Shown here piece after piece: positions 26,214 through 34,366 of a DNA stretch of 64,000 bases. The stretch comes from Archangium sp. (GTDB lineage: Bacteria; Myxococcota; Myxococcia; Myxococcales; Myxococcaceae): positions 310,001-374,000 of the forward strand of contig JAUXRX010000002.1 of NCBI GenBank assembly GCA_030681645.1. Direction: 5' to 3'. The notes beneath the pieces are model-generated. The model ran no database searches. It saw only the letters and a list, made by a program, of their open reading frames with translations, and was not told the origin of the DNA. The position numbers and the translations under genes were made by a program. The stretch's first letter is position 1; every line of letters begins with the position of its first letter.

Positions 26214-27086
26214 TTACGGCTTGCGGCCCGGCTTGCCCGGCGTGCCGCCGCTCTCGTCGTTGGTCGGGTTGTGGTTGTTCGAGTTGCCCGGGTCACACCC
26301 CTCGGCGCCATTGCCCACGCCCTGGTTGCAGTGCGCCTTCGGGTTCGGCTTCGGGTTGCCACCGATGCTGCCTCCGATGCACGCGGTCATCGCCGCGCCG
26401 GTGATGGTGACGTCGGCCTTGGCGAAGGTGCGGCCGTCGAAGGTGCCGCGGGTGACGGTGTCGGCGGCGCCCGCGAGGATCGTGCCGAGGAAGTTCGAGT
26501 CGGTCAGCGTGGCCGCCTCGGCGATCCACCAGGTCACGTTGCACGGGTCACCGCCGCCGGCCATCACCACGTTGAAGTTGGTGCCGGTGAGCGCGCCCGT
26601 GCCGCTCGTGCCGATCTTGAAGATCCAGGTGGCGGTCGACGGCCCGTCGAGCGTCAGCGTGCCGGTGAGCTCCGCGGCCGCGCTGAAGCAGTAGGTGCCC
26701 GGCGTCAGCGTCACGCCGTCGAGCGTTCCGGTGAGAAACTCGTCGCACGGCTGGTCAGCCACCGCGTCGTACGCGCGCAGGAAGTCGGCGTAGGCCGCCG
26801 TCGAGGCCGCGTTCCCGATGTCGATCGAGCCGGCGATGGGGCAGTTGGTCTGCGTGACCGAGCCCTCCGGCGGAGACTGCAACGTGCCCACGCTCCCGCT
26901 GATGCTGCCGTCGGTACAGGTGATGGCCGCGTTGGCGAGCACCGCGTAGTCCGCCGCGCTCCCGAGGGTGGGAAGACCCGACGAGAGGCCCTGCTCGGTG
27001 CGACCGACCGGTGACGAATCGGCTCCGTTGCAGCCGGCGAGGCAGAGAATTGCGGCGAGAGAAACCACGAGGGGGCGAGGCGACAT
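26214..27086 (-). CDS. Ice-binding-fold (DUF3494) lipoprotein, 290 aa
   Basis: The signal MSPRPLVVSLAAILCLAGCN has lipobox LAGC, so the protein is lipidated. Residues about 38-240 match the DUF3494 beta-solenoid family: LGSAADYAVLANAAITCTDG, SISGSVG, YADFLRAYDAVADQPCDE, TLTPGTYCFSAAAELTGTLT, TATWIFKIG, CNVTWWIAEAATL, and NFLGTILAGAADTV. Many members bind ice, but many others in mesophiles act as adhesive modules. The tail carries the motif CNQGVGNGAEGCDPGNSNNH, common at the ends of secreted bacterial proteins, then a Gly/Pro/Lys-rich end. The ATG at 27086 has AAGGAG four bases upstream. It stands alone, with its own terminator. The ligand is uncertain. Confidence 0.9.
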   Translation of the reverse strand: MSPRPLVVSLAAILCLAGCNGADSSPVGRTEQGLSSGLPTLGSAADYAVLANAAITCTDGSISGSVGTLQSPPEGSVTQTNCPIAGSIDIGNAASTAAYADFLRAYDAVADQPCDEFLTGTLDGVTLTPGTYCFSAAAELTGTLTLDGPSTATWIFKIGTSGTGALTGTNFNVVMAGGGDPCNVTWWIAEAATLTDSNFLGTILAGAADTVTRGTFDGRTFAKADVTITGAAMTACIGGSIGGNPKPNPKAHCNQGVGNGAEGCDPGNSNNHNPTNDESGGTPGKPGRKP

Positions 27087-27320
27087 GAGACTCCTTGGGC
27101 GGGGTGATGCGGCAGCGACCTTTCGCGTCCGCACGACGCCACTGAGCAGGAACGGTGCCGTGCCTCGCTCGCCCTGATTGCGGCAGCCTGCGCGGCGTGC
27201 AGTCTCGCGCACGTTCATTCTGAGTGAGCTTCGCGATGCGAGCCCCGTCAGTTCGATGTCTGCCTCTGAGCCCGCCAGCGATGGGTTCCCTTCCGTCGCG
27301 CACACATTCACCGACGCGAG

Positions 27321-28277
27321 CTATTTCGCGATGCAGCGCCCCGCGTCGCAGCCCGCAAAACCTGCCGCGGCGCAGTCGACGCGCCGCTGGAAGCCGTCCT
27401 GGCAGAACTGGATCGCCGAGCCGTGGCAGTCGGGCTGGAGATCGAAGCAGTCGGTACCGGTCGGCACGCAGCGGCCCGCCTCGCAGCGCCGGTGCGTCGC
27501 GTTGAGGGCACAGTCGGTGCGGGTCTCGAAGCCGAGCCCCTCGCAACCGAGCGCCACGGTCCCCTCGCAGCGGGGCTCGGCGCGGGGATCGCAGCTGCGA
27601 TCGCCCAGCACGCAGCTCGCTGCGCCCCCATCGGGGGCCGAGCACGTCTTTCCCGACCGCGCGCAGTCGTAGAGCATCAGCGCGTTGCCGCTGCACAGCT
27701 CGGCCTGCGAGCCACGGCACCCGAGCGCAGGGGGACAGGTGGCGAGCGCACAGAACGAGAAGGAACCGAACGCGCCCAGCTGCGTGCAGACGGCGCCGGA
27801 GCGCTCGCAGTCCAGGGCGAGGTTCTGCCCATCGAGCGTGCAGCCCGTGAGCGAGGTGCCACGGCACGCGGCGTTGTCGAGGCCTGTACGCGGGGTGCAT
27901 TCCAGGGGGCCACCGTGGAGCGCCCAGCAGGCCGACGCCTTCGCGCAGTCGCCGTGCGCGTCGAGCAGGCACTGGTAGACGTCGCGCAGCAGCCCGTCGA
28001 GGCCGGTGGCGTAGAGCGGCTTCGTCTCGAGCGTGCCGGGCCAGGGGAAGTTCGGTGAGGGCGTGGTGGTGCAGACCTCGAGCCTGTTGCCGAAGGTCGC
28101 GGCGAACTCGCGGGGCGAGCAGGTCTGCAGCGTCATGCAGATGCGCGCGGCGTCTTCAGCCGCGAACACCGGCCCGTTGCAGCGGCACCCCGTGAACTCA
28201 AGGACCGCGATGACGAGCAGGGCCGCAAGCGTCTCCTTCTCCCCGCGGGGGAGAGGGCAAACCGACGTGCCTCTCAC
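27321..28277 (-). CDS. Cys-rich lipoprotein, 318 aa
   Basis: From a GTG at 28277 the protein reads through a short stretch and then a hydrophobic segment (LAALLVIAVLEFTGC) ending in a lipobox-like FTGC. The mature part has more than 30 cysteines in short repeated units (for example CTLDGQNLALDCERSGAVC, CRGSQAELCSGNALMLYDC, CHGSAIQFCQDGFQRRVDC). This is a myxobacterial surface-protein pattern. The GTG overlaps the stop of the YaaH-type transporter gene as GTGA. Residues 7-15 (CPLPRGEKE) come from a dispersed repeat lying inside the coding start. A later non-ATG start just before the hydrophobic segment is possible. The function is unknown. Confidence 0.8.
   Translation of the reverse strand: MRGTSVCPLPRGEKETLAALLVIAVLEFTGCRCNGPVFAAEDAARICMTLQTCSPREFAATFGNRLEVCTTTPSPNFPWPGTLETKPLYATGLDGLLRDVYQCLLDAHGDCAKASACWALHGGPLECTPRTGLDNAACRGTSLTGCTLDGQNLALDCERSGAVCTQLGAFGSFSFCALATCPPALGCRGSQAELCSGNALMLYDCARSGKTCSAPDGGAASCVLGDRSCDPRAEPRCEGTVALGCEGLGFETRTDCALNATHRRCEAGRCVPTGTDCFDLQPDCHGSAIQFCQDGFQRRVDCAAAGFAGCDAGRCIAK
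28231..28258. repeat. Dispersed palindromic repeat, family A, copy 7 (inside a coding start)
   Basis: GTCTCCTTCTCCCCGCGGGG then GAGAGGGC lies within the first codons of the Cys-rich lipoprotein gene. Confidence 0.8.
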
Positions 28278-28927
28278 GCCGCGGGGGGAGGCGTGGGCTT
28301 GAACATCGGCCCCGCCGAGACGGGGAACACCGCGCGCCCCGCGGCCGGGTTCACCAGCAACACGAACGAGATGTAGAGCGCGATGACGATGAGGGCGATC
28401 GTCGTCAGGCCCACGCCGGTGCCGAGCAGCTTCCACGAATCGCTGCCCGCCGTCGTGAAGTGCCGCGAGATGCGCAGCACGTAGAGCAGGTCGATGTCGA
28501 CGAGGAAGAAGAAGAGCAGCTTGCTGAAGAAGCCGAAGGCGTAGGTGAGCACGAGGAAGATGACGATGAAGGCCACGTCGACCGCGAGCACCACCGAGCC
28601 ATCGACCGCGCGGCCCTGCGACGCCTCGTCGAGCGCCCACCAGTTCATCACCCAGTTGAACGAGAACGTGGTGAGCAGCGTGCCGCCCAGGGTGTTCTTG
28701 TTCGCCAGCGACATCAGCCCCGCGAGGAACTGGCCGCCCGCACCGAAGAGCAGGCAGAACATCGCCGCGGTCTTGAAGAACATGGGCAGCTTCGCCGGCT
28801 CGGTGGGCAGCCACCCGAAGGCGATAGGCACCAGCGCCGCGCACCCGATGGCGAGGCCGAGCAGCCCGAGCGGCGTGGGCTCACCAAAGGGCACAGCGGG
28901 GGCGTTCGGCGTGGCGGGTGCGCTCAT
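28274..28927 (-). CDS. GPR1/FUN34/YaaH-family acetate transporter, 217 aa
   Basis: Six hydrophobic segments make this an integral inner-membrane protein. The start FGEPTPLGLLGLAIGCAALV corresponds to the family signature NPAPLGL of the SatP/YaaH acetate-succinate uptake proteins (Glu replaces Asn). Later features are MFCLLFGAGGQFLAGLMSLA and NTLGGTLLTTFSFNWVMNWW, both typical of the family. The N- and C-termini are Pro/Ala-rich and cytoplasmic. It overlaps the Cys-rich lipoprotein by four bases and follows an AmpG-like transporter by 12 bases. Specific substrate identity (acetate versus related acids) is inferred from family only. Confidence 0.88.
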   Translation of the reverse strand: MSAPATPNAPAVPFGEPTPLGLLGLAIGCAALVPIAFGWLPTEPAKLPMFFKTAAMFCLLFGAGGQFLAGLMSLANKNTLGGTLLTTFSFNWVMNWWALDEASQGRAVDGSVVLAVDVAFIVIFLVLTYAFGFFSKLLFFFLVDIDLLYVLRISRHFTTAGSDSWKLLGTGVGLTTIALIVIALYISFVLLVNPAAGRAVFPVSAGPMFKPTPPPAA

Positions 28928-28939
28928 GGCGGGCGCTGC

Positions 28940-30196
28940 CTAGCCCAGACCCGGCTGCCCGTCTTGCGTCTCGAAGTGCGTCGGCAGCTTCGGCACCACC
29001 GCGAGGAAGAGCACCGAGAGGAGCACGGACATGCCGAAGACCGGTTGGAAGCCGACCGCGTCCACCAGCACGCCGCTGAGCAGCCCGGGCGCGGCCTTGC
29101 CCAGCACCTCGACCGAGGCCAGCAGCGTGTAGTGCGTCGCCCCGATGCGGCGATCCACCGACGACATCATCAGCGCGAACATCGAGGTGGTGAGCAGCCC
29201 TCCGAAGAAGTGCTCGGCGCAGGTGAGCGGCACGATCACCTCGGCGGTGGGGAGCGCGGCGCCCGCCACCACCGCCCACTGCGCGATCAACGGAAGGAGC
29301 CGCAGCGCGCCCGTCATCAGCACGGCCTGCTTGAGCCGGAAGCGCGTGGCCACCACCCCGCCCGCGAACGAGCCGGCGAGCGAGGCCACGATGCCCCACG
29401 AGCCCAGCCAGATCGCGACCTGTTCCTTGGGCACGTGGTGGATGCGCACCATCCACGCGCCGAACATCGCGTCGGCGAGCGTCTCGCCCATCTTGTAGGT
29501 GGCCACCGCCAGCAGCAGCCAGCGCACGCCGGGCCGGGCGAGCAGCTCTTTGAGCCTCTTGACCAGCTCGGGCCAGCTCACCGAGGCGGTGCCGCCCGGC
29601 TGCTTCGACTCCGGCTCCTTGACGAACACCACCAGCGTCATCACCAGGGCGCAGAGCGCGGCCATGGACAGGAAGATCGAGCTCCAGCTGCCCTTCGCGA
29701 AGAGCCCCACCAGCAACGCGCCGCCGGTGAGCATGCCGATCTTGTAGCCGACCACCTGGGCGGCGTTGCCTGCGCCCAGCTCGCGCTTGTCGAGGAGATC
29801 GACGGCGAGCCCGTCGACCGCGATGTCCTGGGTCGCGGCGAAGACGTTCATCAACAGCACGCAGATGAGGAAAGGGACCAGCGTCTCTCTCGAGAGCGGA
29901 AAGAGCGAGGCGACCACGCAGGCTGCGGCGAGCAGCAGCTGCATGGGGACGATCCACGACTTGCGCCGGCCGAAGCGCGCGGAGCCATACCGATCGACCA
30001 GCGGGGCCCAGAGGGCCTTCAGCGCCCACGGGAGGGCGAGGGCCCTGGCGAAGCCCACCTCGCTCATCGTGAGGCCGAGCTCGGTCAGGTAGAGCGGCAG
30101 CGCGTTCGATTGGAAGCCGAAGGGCAGGCCCTGCGCGAAGTAGAGCGCGGAGAGCAGGCCGATCTTCCAGGCCGCCGGGCGGACTCGTTCGGTCAC
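28940..30196 (-). CDS. MFS transporter, AmpG / acetyl-CoA-transporter type, 418 aa
   Basis: Twelve hydrophobic segments are visible. LLSALYFAQGLPFGFQSNAL in helix 1 and FAATQDIAVDGLAVDLL in helix 4 are signatures of the AmpG/AT-1 branch of the major facilitator superfamily; AmpG imports anhydro-muropeptides for cell-wall recycling. LWAPLVDRYGSARFGRRKSW is the loop 2-3 motif. I start at the GTG at 30196 (TERVRPAAWKIG). A longer frame back to 30238 would be translated from a dispersed repeat and is unlikely to be real. AmpG function is plausible but not proven; other AT-1-like substrates are possible. Confidence 0.88.
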   Translation of the reverse strand: MTERVRPAAWKIGLLSALYFAQGLPFGFQSNALPLYLTELGLTMSEVGFARALALPWALKALWAPLVDRYGSARFGRRKSWIVPMQLLLAAACVVASLFPLSRETLVPFLICVLLMNVFAATQDIAVDGLAVDLLDKRELGAGNAAQVVGYKIGMLTGGALLVGLFAKGSWSSIFLSMAALCALVMTLVVFVKEPESKQPGGTASVSWPELVKRLKELLARPGVRWLLLAVATYKMGETLADAMFGAWMVRIHHVPKEQVAIWLGSWGIVASLAGSFAGGVVATRFRLKQAVLMTGALRLLPLIAQWAVVAGAALPTAEVIVPLTCAEHFFGGLLTTSMFALMMSSVDRRIGATHYTLLASVEVLGKAAPGLLSGVLVDAVGFQPVFGMSVLLSVLFLAVVPKLPTHFETQDGQPGLG

Positions 30197-30203
30197 GCGA
30201 GGC

Positions 30204-30262
30204 GGCCCCTCGACTCCGCTCGGGGTGAGCGGGGGCACCGTTCAGCCCGAGCGCAGTCGAGG
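30204..30262. repeat. Dispersed palindromic repeat, family B, copy 2
   Basis: CCCTCGACTCCGCTCGGGGT ... GAGCGCAGTCGAGGG has complementary ends (CCCTCGACT with AGTCGAGGG). It lies between the holB stop and the MFS gene start and may supply the MFS ribosome site. Confidence 0.8.
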
Positions 30263-30269
30263 GCCACCT

Positions 30270-31298
30270 TCATGCGGTGAACATCTCGACGAACATCCGC
30301 TCGAGCTGCAGCCGCGTCGAGCCGTTGCGCTGGGTGATCGCGTTCTTCGCTTCTTCCAGCAACCCGGCACGGCGCTGCAGGCGGGCGGGCGAGACGCGCG
30401 TCACGGCCTGCGTCGCCAGCTCAGCGAGATCGCTGTTCACCAGGCCCGGGGCGCCCACCTGCGCCAGCGCGACGTCGCGAAACCAGATCTGCAGCACGTC
30501 GATCGCGGCCTCGGCCGAGCCCCGATCTTCACCCATCACCTCGGCCAGCGCGATCCACCCGCCAGCGTCGTCGGCCCGCAGCTTCTCGAACGCCTCGATG
30601 GTCTCCTTGCGCTGCTCGAGCGCCTTCGGGTCGAGGGCGAGCGCGCGGGCCAGGCTACCCGCGGCCATGGCGGCGATCTGCCGGGCGAGCACGTCGTCCA
30701 TGCCCTTCTTGGCGGCGGCCTTCACCTTGCCCGCGATGAAGTCGAGCGGCAGCGGCCCGAAGGACGCCTTGGAGCAGCGGCTGCGAATGGTGGGCAGGAG
30801 CTTGTCGGGCGCCGACGAGATGAGCACCAACACCGTGTCGCGCGGCGGCTCTTCCAGCGTCTTGAGCAGCGCGTTCTGCGCGGGCGCGTTCATGGCGTGC
30901 GCGGTGACGAACAACACCACCTTGTGCGGCGCCTCGAGCGCGCGGAACGAGAGCCGTTCCTGCAGCTGGCGCACCTGCTCGATGCGAATGTCGCGCGACG
31001 GCGTGTTGGTGAAGTCGCTGCGCCCCGAGAGCCCGCGCTCGACCTGCTCGGCCTCGGGCATCACCCAGGTGACGTCGGGGTGGTTGCGCTTCGCCACGCG
31101 CGTGCACGCAGCACACTTGCCACAGCCGACCCACGGCTTTTCCAGGCAGACCAGCGCCTGGGTGAAGCCGATGGCGGCGAGCTCCTTGCCCACCCCGTCG
31201 GGCCCGTGGAACAGCCAGGCGTGGTGCACCTGGTGCTTGCCCAGGGCCGAGTTGAGCGCGTCGACGGCATGGGCCTGCCCCTGCACTTCAGACAGCAC
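30270..31298 (-). CDS. holB: DNA polymerase III subunit delta', 342 aa
   Basis: This is the AAA+ stator subunit of the clamp loader. The Walker A motif is FHGPDGVGKELAA (about residues 30-42). A four-Cys zinc site reads CGKCAACTRVAKRNHPDV with a preceding Cys (about 51-70). RIEQVRQLQERLSFRA, VVLFVTAHAMNAPAQNALLK and TLEEPPRDTVLVLISSAPDK (sensor 1 region, arginine-finger SRCSK) are all typical. The start is GTG at 31298, overlapping the end of the 105-aa gene by 11 bases. The other clamp-loader subunit gene, holA, is 6 kb away on the same strand. Confidence 0.96.
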   Translation of the reverse strand: MLSEVQGQAHAVDALNSALGKHQVHHAWLFHGPDGVGKELAAIGFTQALVCLEKPWVGCGKCAACTRVAKRNHPDVTWVMPEAEQVERGLSGRSDFTNTPSRDIRIEQVRQLQERLSFRALEAPHKVVLFVTAHAMNAPAQNALLKTLEEPPRDTVLVLISSAPDKLLPTIRSRCSKASFGPLPLDFIAGKVKAAAKKGMDDVLARQIAAMAAGSLARALALDPKALEQRKETIEAFEKLRADDAGGWIALAEVMGEDRGSAEAAIDVLQIWFRDVALAQVGAPGLVNSDLAELATQAVTRVSPARLQRRAGLLEEAKNAITQRNGSTRLQLERMFVEMFTA

Positions 31299-31605
31299 GG
31301 TCGGCTCCCGCCCAGCGGTAGGTGATGTGCTTGACCTTCTCGAGCTGCGGCGTGCCCGGGGGCGCGTCGTTCACCGCCACCTGGCCGGCCTGGATCAGCT
31401 CGTTGAGGGCCAGCACCACCCGCCCGCGCCCCATGAAGGAATTCATGCCCACGCGCTCGGCGAGCCCGTGCAGCGTCTGCGGCCCGTGCGCGCGCAAGGC
31501 GGGCTCGAGCTGGGTCGCCACCTTCTTGTTCCGGCGGCTCTGCAGCCAGAACGAGATCCCGACTCCGACGGCGGCCGCGAGGCCCGGCATGAAGTAGTCA
31601 GCCAT
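31288..31605 (-). CDS. Small hypothetical membrane-anchored protein, 105 aa
   Basis: The start MADYFMPGLAAAVGVGISFW is a single membrane anchor, followed by a basic segment LQSRRNKKVATQLEPALRAH. The remaining 70 residues look like a winged-helix fold (GPQTLHGLAERVGMNSFMGR, then VVLALNELIQAGQVAVND) with a closing beta-strand (VKHITYRWAG). A membrane-tethered winged helix would be a small regulator or adaptor, but no family is recognised. It overlaps the holB start by 11 bases, so both are in one transcript. There is no strong ribosome site before the ATG at 31605. Confidence 0.8.
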   Translation of the reverse strand: MADYFMPGLAAAVGVGISFWLQSRRNKKVATQLEPALRAHGPQTLHGLAERVGMNSFMGRGRVVLALNELIQAGQVAVNDAPPGTPQLEKVKHITYRWAGADRAV

Positions 31606-31686
31606 TGAGGAGCGGGTCCTACCACCGACCCGCGCGTCCACAACCGTGACCGCGCTCCCCGTTCCGGTATGGTGACCGGGCCGACG

Positions 31687-31983
31687 ATGACGCCTCGAAC
31701 GGTTCACCTCATCATCCTCGCAGTGCTCTGCAGCGTGCCGGCCTGCTTCGGCGCGTATCTCGTGGTGAAGGGTGATCGCTCGCACAGTGATCTCTCGGGC
31801 ATCGCGGTGGCGGCTGGGCTGGCGCTGGTCGCCGCGAGCGCCGTCTACGCCGCGATCTCGAGCCTGCTGGTGTGGAAGCTGGGCACGACGCCCCGCCGCG
31901 TCTTCGCGGTGCACGGCGGCGTCGTCCTCACCGTCACGGCGTTCGTCGGGTTGCCGCGGCTCTACTGGCTGGTGGCCCGATGA
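31687..31983 (+). CDS. Small membrane protein, 98 aa
   Basis: Three hydrophobic helices span almost the whole protein (HLIILAVLCSVPACFGAYLV, IAVAAGLALVAASAVYAAIS, VFAVHGGVVLTVTAFVGLPR). The stop overlaps the start of the MscS-type channel as ATGA, so the two are coupled and the small protein may assist that channel. The ATG at 31687 is used because it starts MTPRTVHLI; an ATG at 31669 would add six residues. Neither has a clear ribosome site. I do not recognise the family. Confidence 0.75.
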   Translation: MTPRTVHLIILAVLCSVPACFGAYLVVKGDRSHSDLSGIAVAAGLALVAASAVYAAISSLLVWKLGTTPRRVFAVHGGVVLTVTAFVGLPRLYWLVAR

Positions 31984-33446
31984 CGTCATTCCTCCAGGGA
32001 CACCTGGGGCTGGTGCTGGGCGTGGTCGCGTTCATCGCCGCCCTCTTCACCACCCGCCTGGCGAAGGACGATCGGCACCGCGCCGACGTGCTGGGCGCGC
32101 TGCGCTGGCTGGGCCTCTTCGTCTTCGTCCGCCTCAACGCGTTCTGGCTCGAGGCGGTGATCCCCACCGAGTGGCACGGCTACCTGCGCGTGTCGTGGAT
32201 GCTGGCGCTCGGCTTCGGCGTGGTGCGCTACATCGTCGCGTCCGCCCTCTGGCTGCGGCGGCGGCTCACCGAGGTGCGATCCGCCAAGATCCACCGCGAC
32301 GTCCTCGACTTCATCATCTACGTCCTCATCACCATCCCCATCCTCAAGACCCAGCTCAAGCTGGACGTCACGACGATGCTGGGCACGTCCGCGGTGCTCT
32401 CGCTGGTCCTGGGCTTCGCCCTGCAGGACACGCTGGGCAACCTCTTCTCAGGCCTCTCGCTGCAGCTCGAGTCGCCCTTCGACGTCGGTGACTTCATCAA
32501 GGTGGGCGAAAAGGAAGGCCGGGTGGTGCAGATCGCCTGGCGGTCCACCCGCATCGAGACGATGCGCCGCGAGGCGATCACCATCCCCAACTCGCTCATC
32601 GCGAAGGAGAAGGTGACCAACTACTCGCGCGGCGGGCTGCCGATGGCGATCGATCTCGAGTTCGGCGCCAGCTACGCGTCCGCGCCCAACTTCGTGAAGG
32701 CCGAGGTGATGGAGGCCCTGCGGGAGGCCCCGCTCGTGCTCAACGATCCACCGCCCTGGGTGCGGGTCTCGAACTTCGGAGACTCGGCCGTCAGCTACCT
32801 CGTGCGCTTCTTCATCAGCGACTACGCGGCCGTGCCCCACGTCACCGACGAGGTGCTGGCCCGGCTCTGGTATCGCTTCGGCCGCCACGGCATCGAGATC
32901 CCCTTCCCCCAGCGCGTGCTGCACTTCCGCGCCGAGCCCCCGAAGCCGGAGCCCGACGTGAAGCTGCTCTCCGAGCTCCCCCTCTTCAAGCCGTTCCCGA
33001 TGGAAGAGGCGGTCGCGCTCTCGAAGTCGGCCATCGAGCGCAGGTTCGGCGCCGGCGAGGAGATCATCACCGAGGGCCGCCAGGGCACCTCGTTCTACAT
33101 GATGGTCAGCGGCAAGGCCTCGGTGCGGGTCGGCTCGCCGCCTCGCGAGGTCGCCACGCTGGAGCGCGGCGCGGCGTTCGGCGAGATGTCGCTGCTCACC
33201 GGTGAGCCCCGCGCGGCCACGGTGGTGGCCACCGAAGACTGCACGCTCCTCGAGATGGGCCGCGAGGCGTTCTCCAGGCACCTCGAGGCGCACCCCGAGC
33301 GGGTCGCGCAGCTCGCGACGCTGATCGAAGAGCGCAAGGCCGGCATCGCCGCGGTGTGGACGACCGACGTGACCGACAAGACGCCGCTGCCGGGCAAGGC
33401 GCTCGATCGGCTGCGCGACATCTTCCGGCTCCGCCCGCCGACCTGA
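31980..33446 (+). CDS. MscS-family mechanosensitive channel with C-terminal cyclic-nucleotide-binding domain, 488 aa
   Basis: Three or more N-terminal membrane helices (residues 1-135) lead into the MscS core: LGTSAVLSLVLGFALQDTLG then NLFSGLSLQLESPFDVGDFI is the pore helix and beta domain signature (about 138-175). The alpha-beta cytosolic domain follows to about 320. The C-terminal part (about 330-460) is a cNMP-binding domain: EEIITEGRQGTSFYMMVSGK, GAAFGEMSLLTGEPRAATVV carries the phosphate-binding cassette with FGEMSLLTGEPRAAT. Such fusions open in response to membrane tension plus a cyclic nucleotide. It is coupled to a small membrane protein and convergent with a TIGR02757 gene. Confidence 0.94.
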   Translation: MTSFLQGHLGLVLGVVAFIAALFTTRLAKDDRHRADVLGALRWLGLFVFVRLNAFWLEAVIPTEWHGYLRVSWMLALGFGVVRYIVASALWLRRRLTEVRSAKIHRDVLDFIIYVLITIPILKTQLKLDVTTMLGTSAVLSLVLGFALQDTLGNLFSGLSLQLESPFDVGDFIKVGEKEGRVVQIAWRSTRIETMRREAITIPNSLIAKEKVTNYSRGGLPMAIDLEFGASYASAPNFVKAEVMEALREAPLVLNDPPPWVRVSNFGDSAVSYLVRFFISDYAAVPHVTDEVLARLWYRFGRHGIEIPFPQRVLHFRAEPPKPEPDVKLLSELPLFKPFPMEEAVALSKSAIERRFGAGEEIITEGRQGTSFYMMVSGKASVRVGSPPREVATLERGAAFGEMSLLTGEPRAATVVATEDCTLLEMGREAFSRHLEAHPERVAQLATLIEERKAGIAAVWTTDVTDKTPLPGKALDRLRDIFRLRPPT

Positions 33447-33453
33447 TGCTCGC

Positions 33454-33479
33454 TGGACCCGACTGGTTCAGCGGGTCCA
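33454..33479. terminator. Hairpin between convergent genes
   Basis: TGGACCCG (33454-33461) pairs with CGGGTCCA (33472-33479) around a 10-nt loop, between the channel gene end (33446) and the TIGR02757 gene end (33501). It lacks a U-tract, so it may be a weak bidirectional or RNA-stabilising structure. Confidence 0.5.
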
Positions 33480-33500
33480 ACTGGAGTTCGCACAGGGGTC

Positions 33501-34346
33501 CTATCGTTTGCTCCCGACCGTGCATTCGACACGCAACGGGCACTGTTGGCAGTTCGCTTTGATGGGCTTCGCCGGACACGCCCCGCTCATGCCGTAGTGA
33601 CACAGCGCGAAGTCGTAGCGAACGGGATCGGCCGGATCGAGCTGGCGCAGTGACGCGGTCACCTCCTCCGCGGTCGCCCAGCCGATGGTGCTGCGCTTCG
33701 TGAAGCCGAGCCACTTCGAGATCCGCATCACGTGCGTATCGAGCGGGATCACCAGGTCGGCCGGCGACACCTGCTTCCAGACGCCGAAGTCGATGGGGTC
33801 CGGCCCGCGCACCATCCACCGCAGGTACAGGTTGAGCCGCTTCGCCGCGCCCGCCTCGGCGAAGGGCAGCAGGTGATGCAGCCCACGAATCGGCCCCAGC
33901 TTGCGCACGATCTCCGCCTCAGGCGCGGCAGCCCTCAGGCCCTTGGCGAAGCTCGCGAGCGTGGTCTGCCATGACGCCGAGCGACGGGCCACGAACGCGC
34001 CCTCGAGCGAACCGTACTTCTCGAGCGTGCGGCCCATGCCCAGCAGCAGCACCGCCACGTCGGAAGGCAGGTTGAAGCGATGGACGAAGCCCTTCAGCAG
34101 CGCCTTCGCGCCGGCCACGTCGAGCGCAGCCATGGCGCGCGCGGGGTGAGGCCCCAGCCCCTCGAGGATCGACGCGATCTTCGGCTTGAACAGATCCGCG
34201 CGGCCATACGCGAGGGAAGCCGAGAGCAGCGCCACCGTCTCGACGTCGCGCGGATCGGTGTAGCGATGCGGGAACTCGACCGGATCCGCCTTGACCCGAT
34301 CTGCCCAGGGCCTCGACTCGACGAAGGTATCGAGCAGCACCCGCAA
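33501..34346 (-). CDS. TIGR02757 (DUF2400) family protein, 281 aa
   Basis: The family core is clear: PVEFPHRYTDPRDVETVALL then SASLAYGRADLFKPKIASIL, LKGFVHRFNLPSDVAVLLLG, and KRLNLYLRWMVRGPDPIDFG with WKQVSPADLVIPLDTHVMRI. The C-terminus has four cysteines (CHYGMSGACPAKPIKANCQQC...C), like the iron-sulphur loop of HhH-GPD DNA glycosylases. The whole chain resembles that fold without the catalytic Lys-Asp pair being evident. The reaction is unknown. The true start is uncertain: I use TTG at 34346; GTG at 34340 is the alternative. It probably overlaps or adjoins the MoaB-like gene, whose stop is at 34367. Confidence 0.85.
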   Translation of the reverse strand: MRVLLDTFVESRPWADRVKADPVEFPHRYTDPRDVETVALLSASLAYGRADLFKPKIASILEGLGPHPARAMAALDVAGAKALLKGFVHRFNLPSDVAVLLLGMGRTLEKYGSLEGAFVARRSASWQTTLASFAKGLRAAAPEAEIVRKLGPIRGLHHLLPFAEAGAAKRLNLYLRWMVRGPDPIDFGVWKQVSPADLVIPLDTHVMRISKWLGFTKRSTIGWATAEEVTASLRQLDPADPVRYDFALCHYGMSGACPAKPIKANCQQCPLRVECTVGSKR

Positions 34347-34366
34347 CCGCGCGGCGCGCTCGGCCC

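Noticed and set aside
28278-28844. Upstream extension of the Cys-rich lipoprotein frame
   Set aside because: It runs through the YaaH-type transporter gene in another frame and encodes only Arg-rich shadow sequence.
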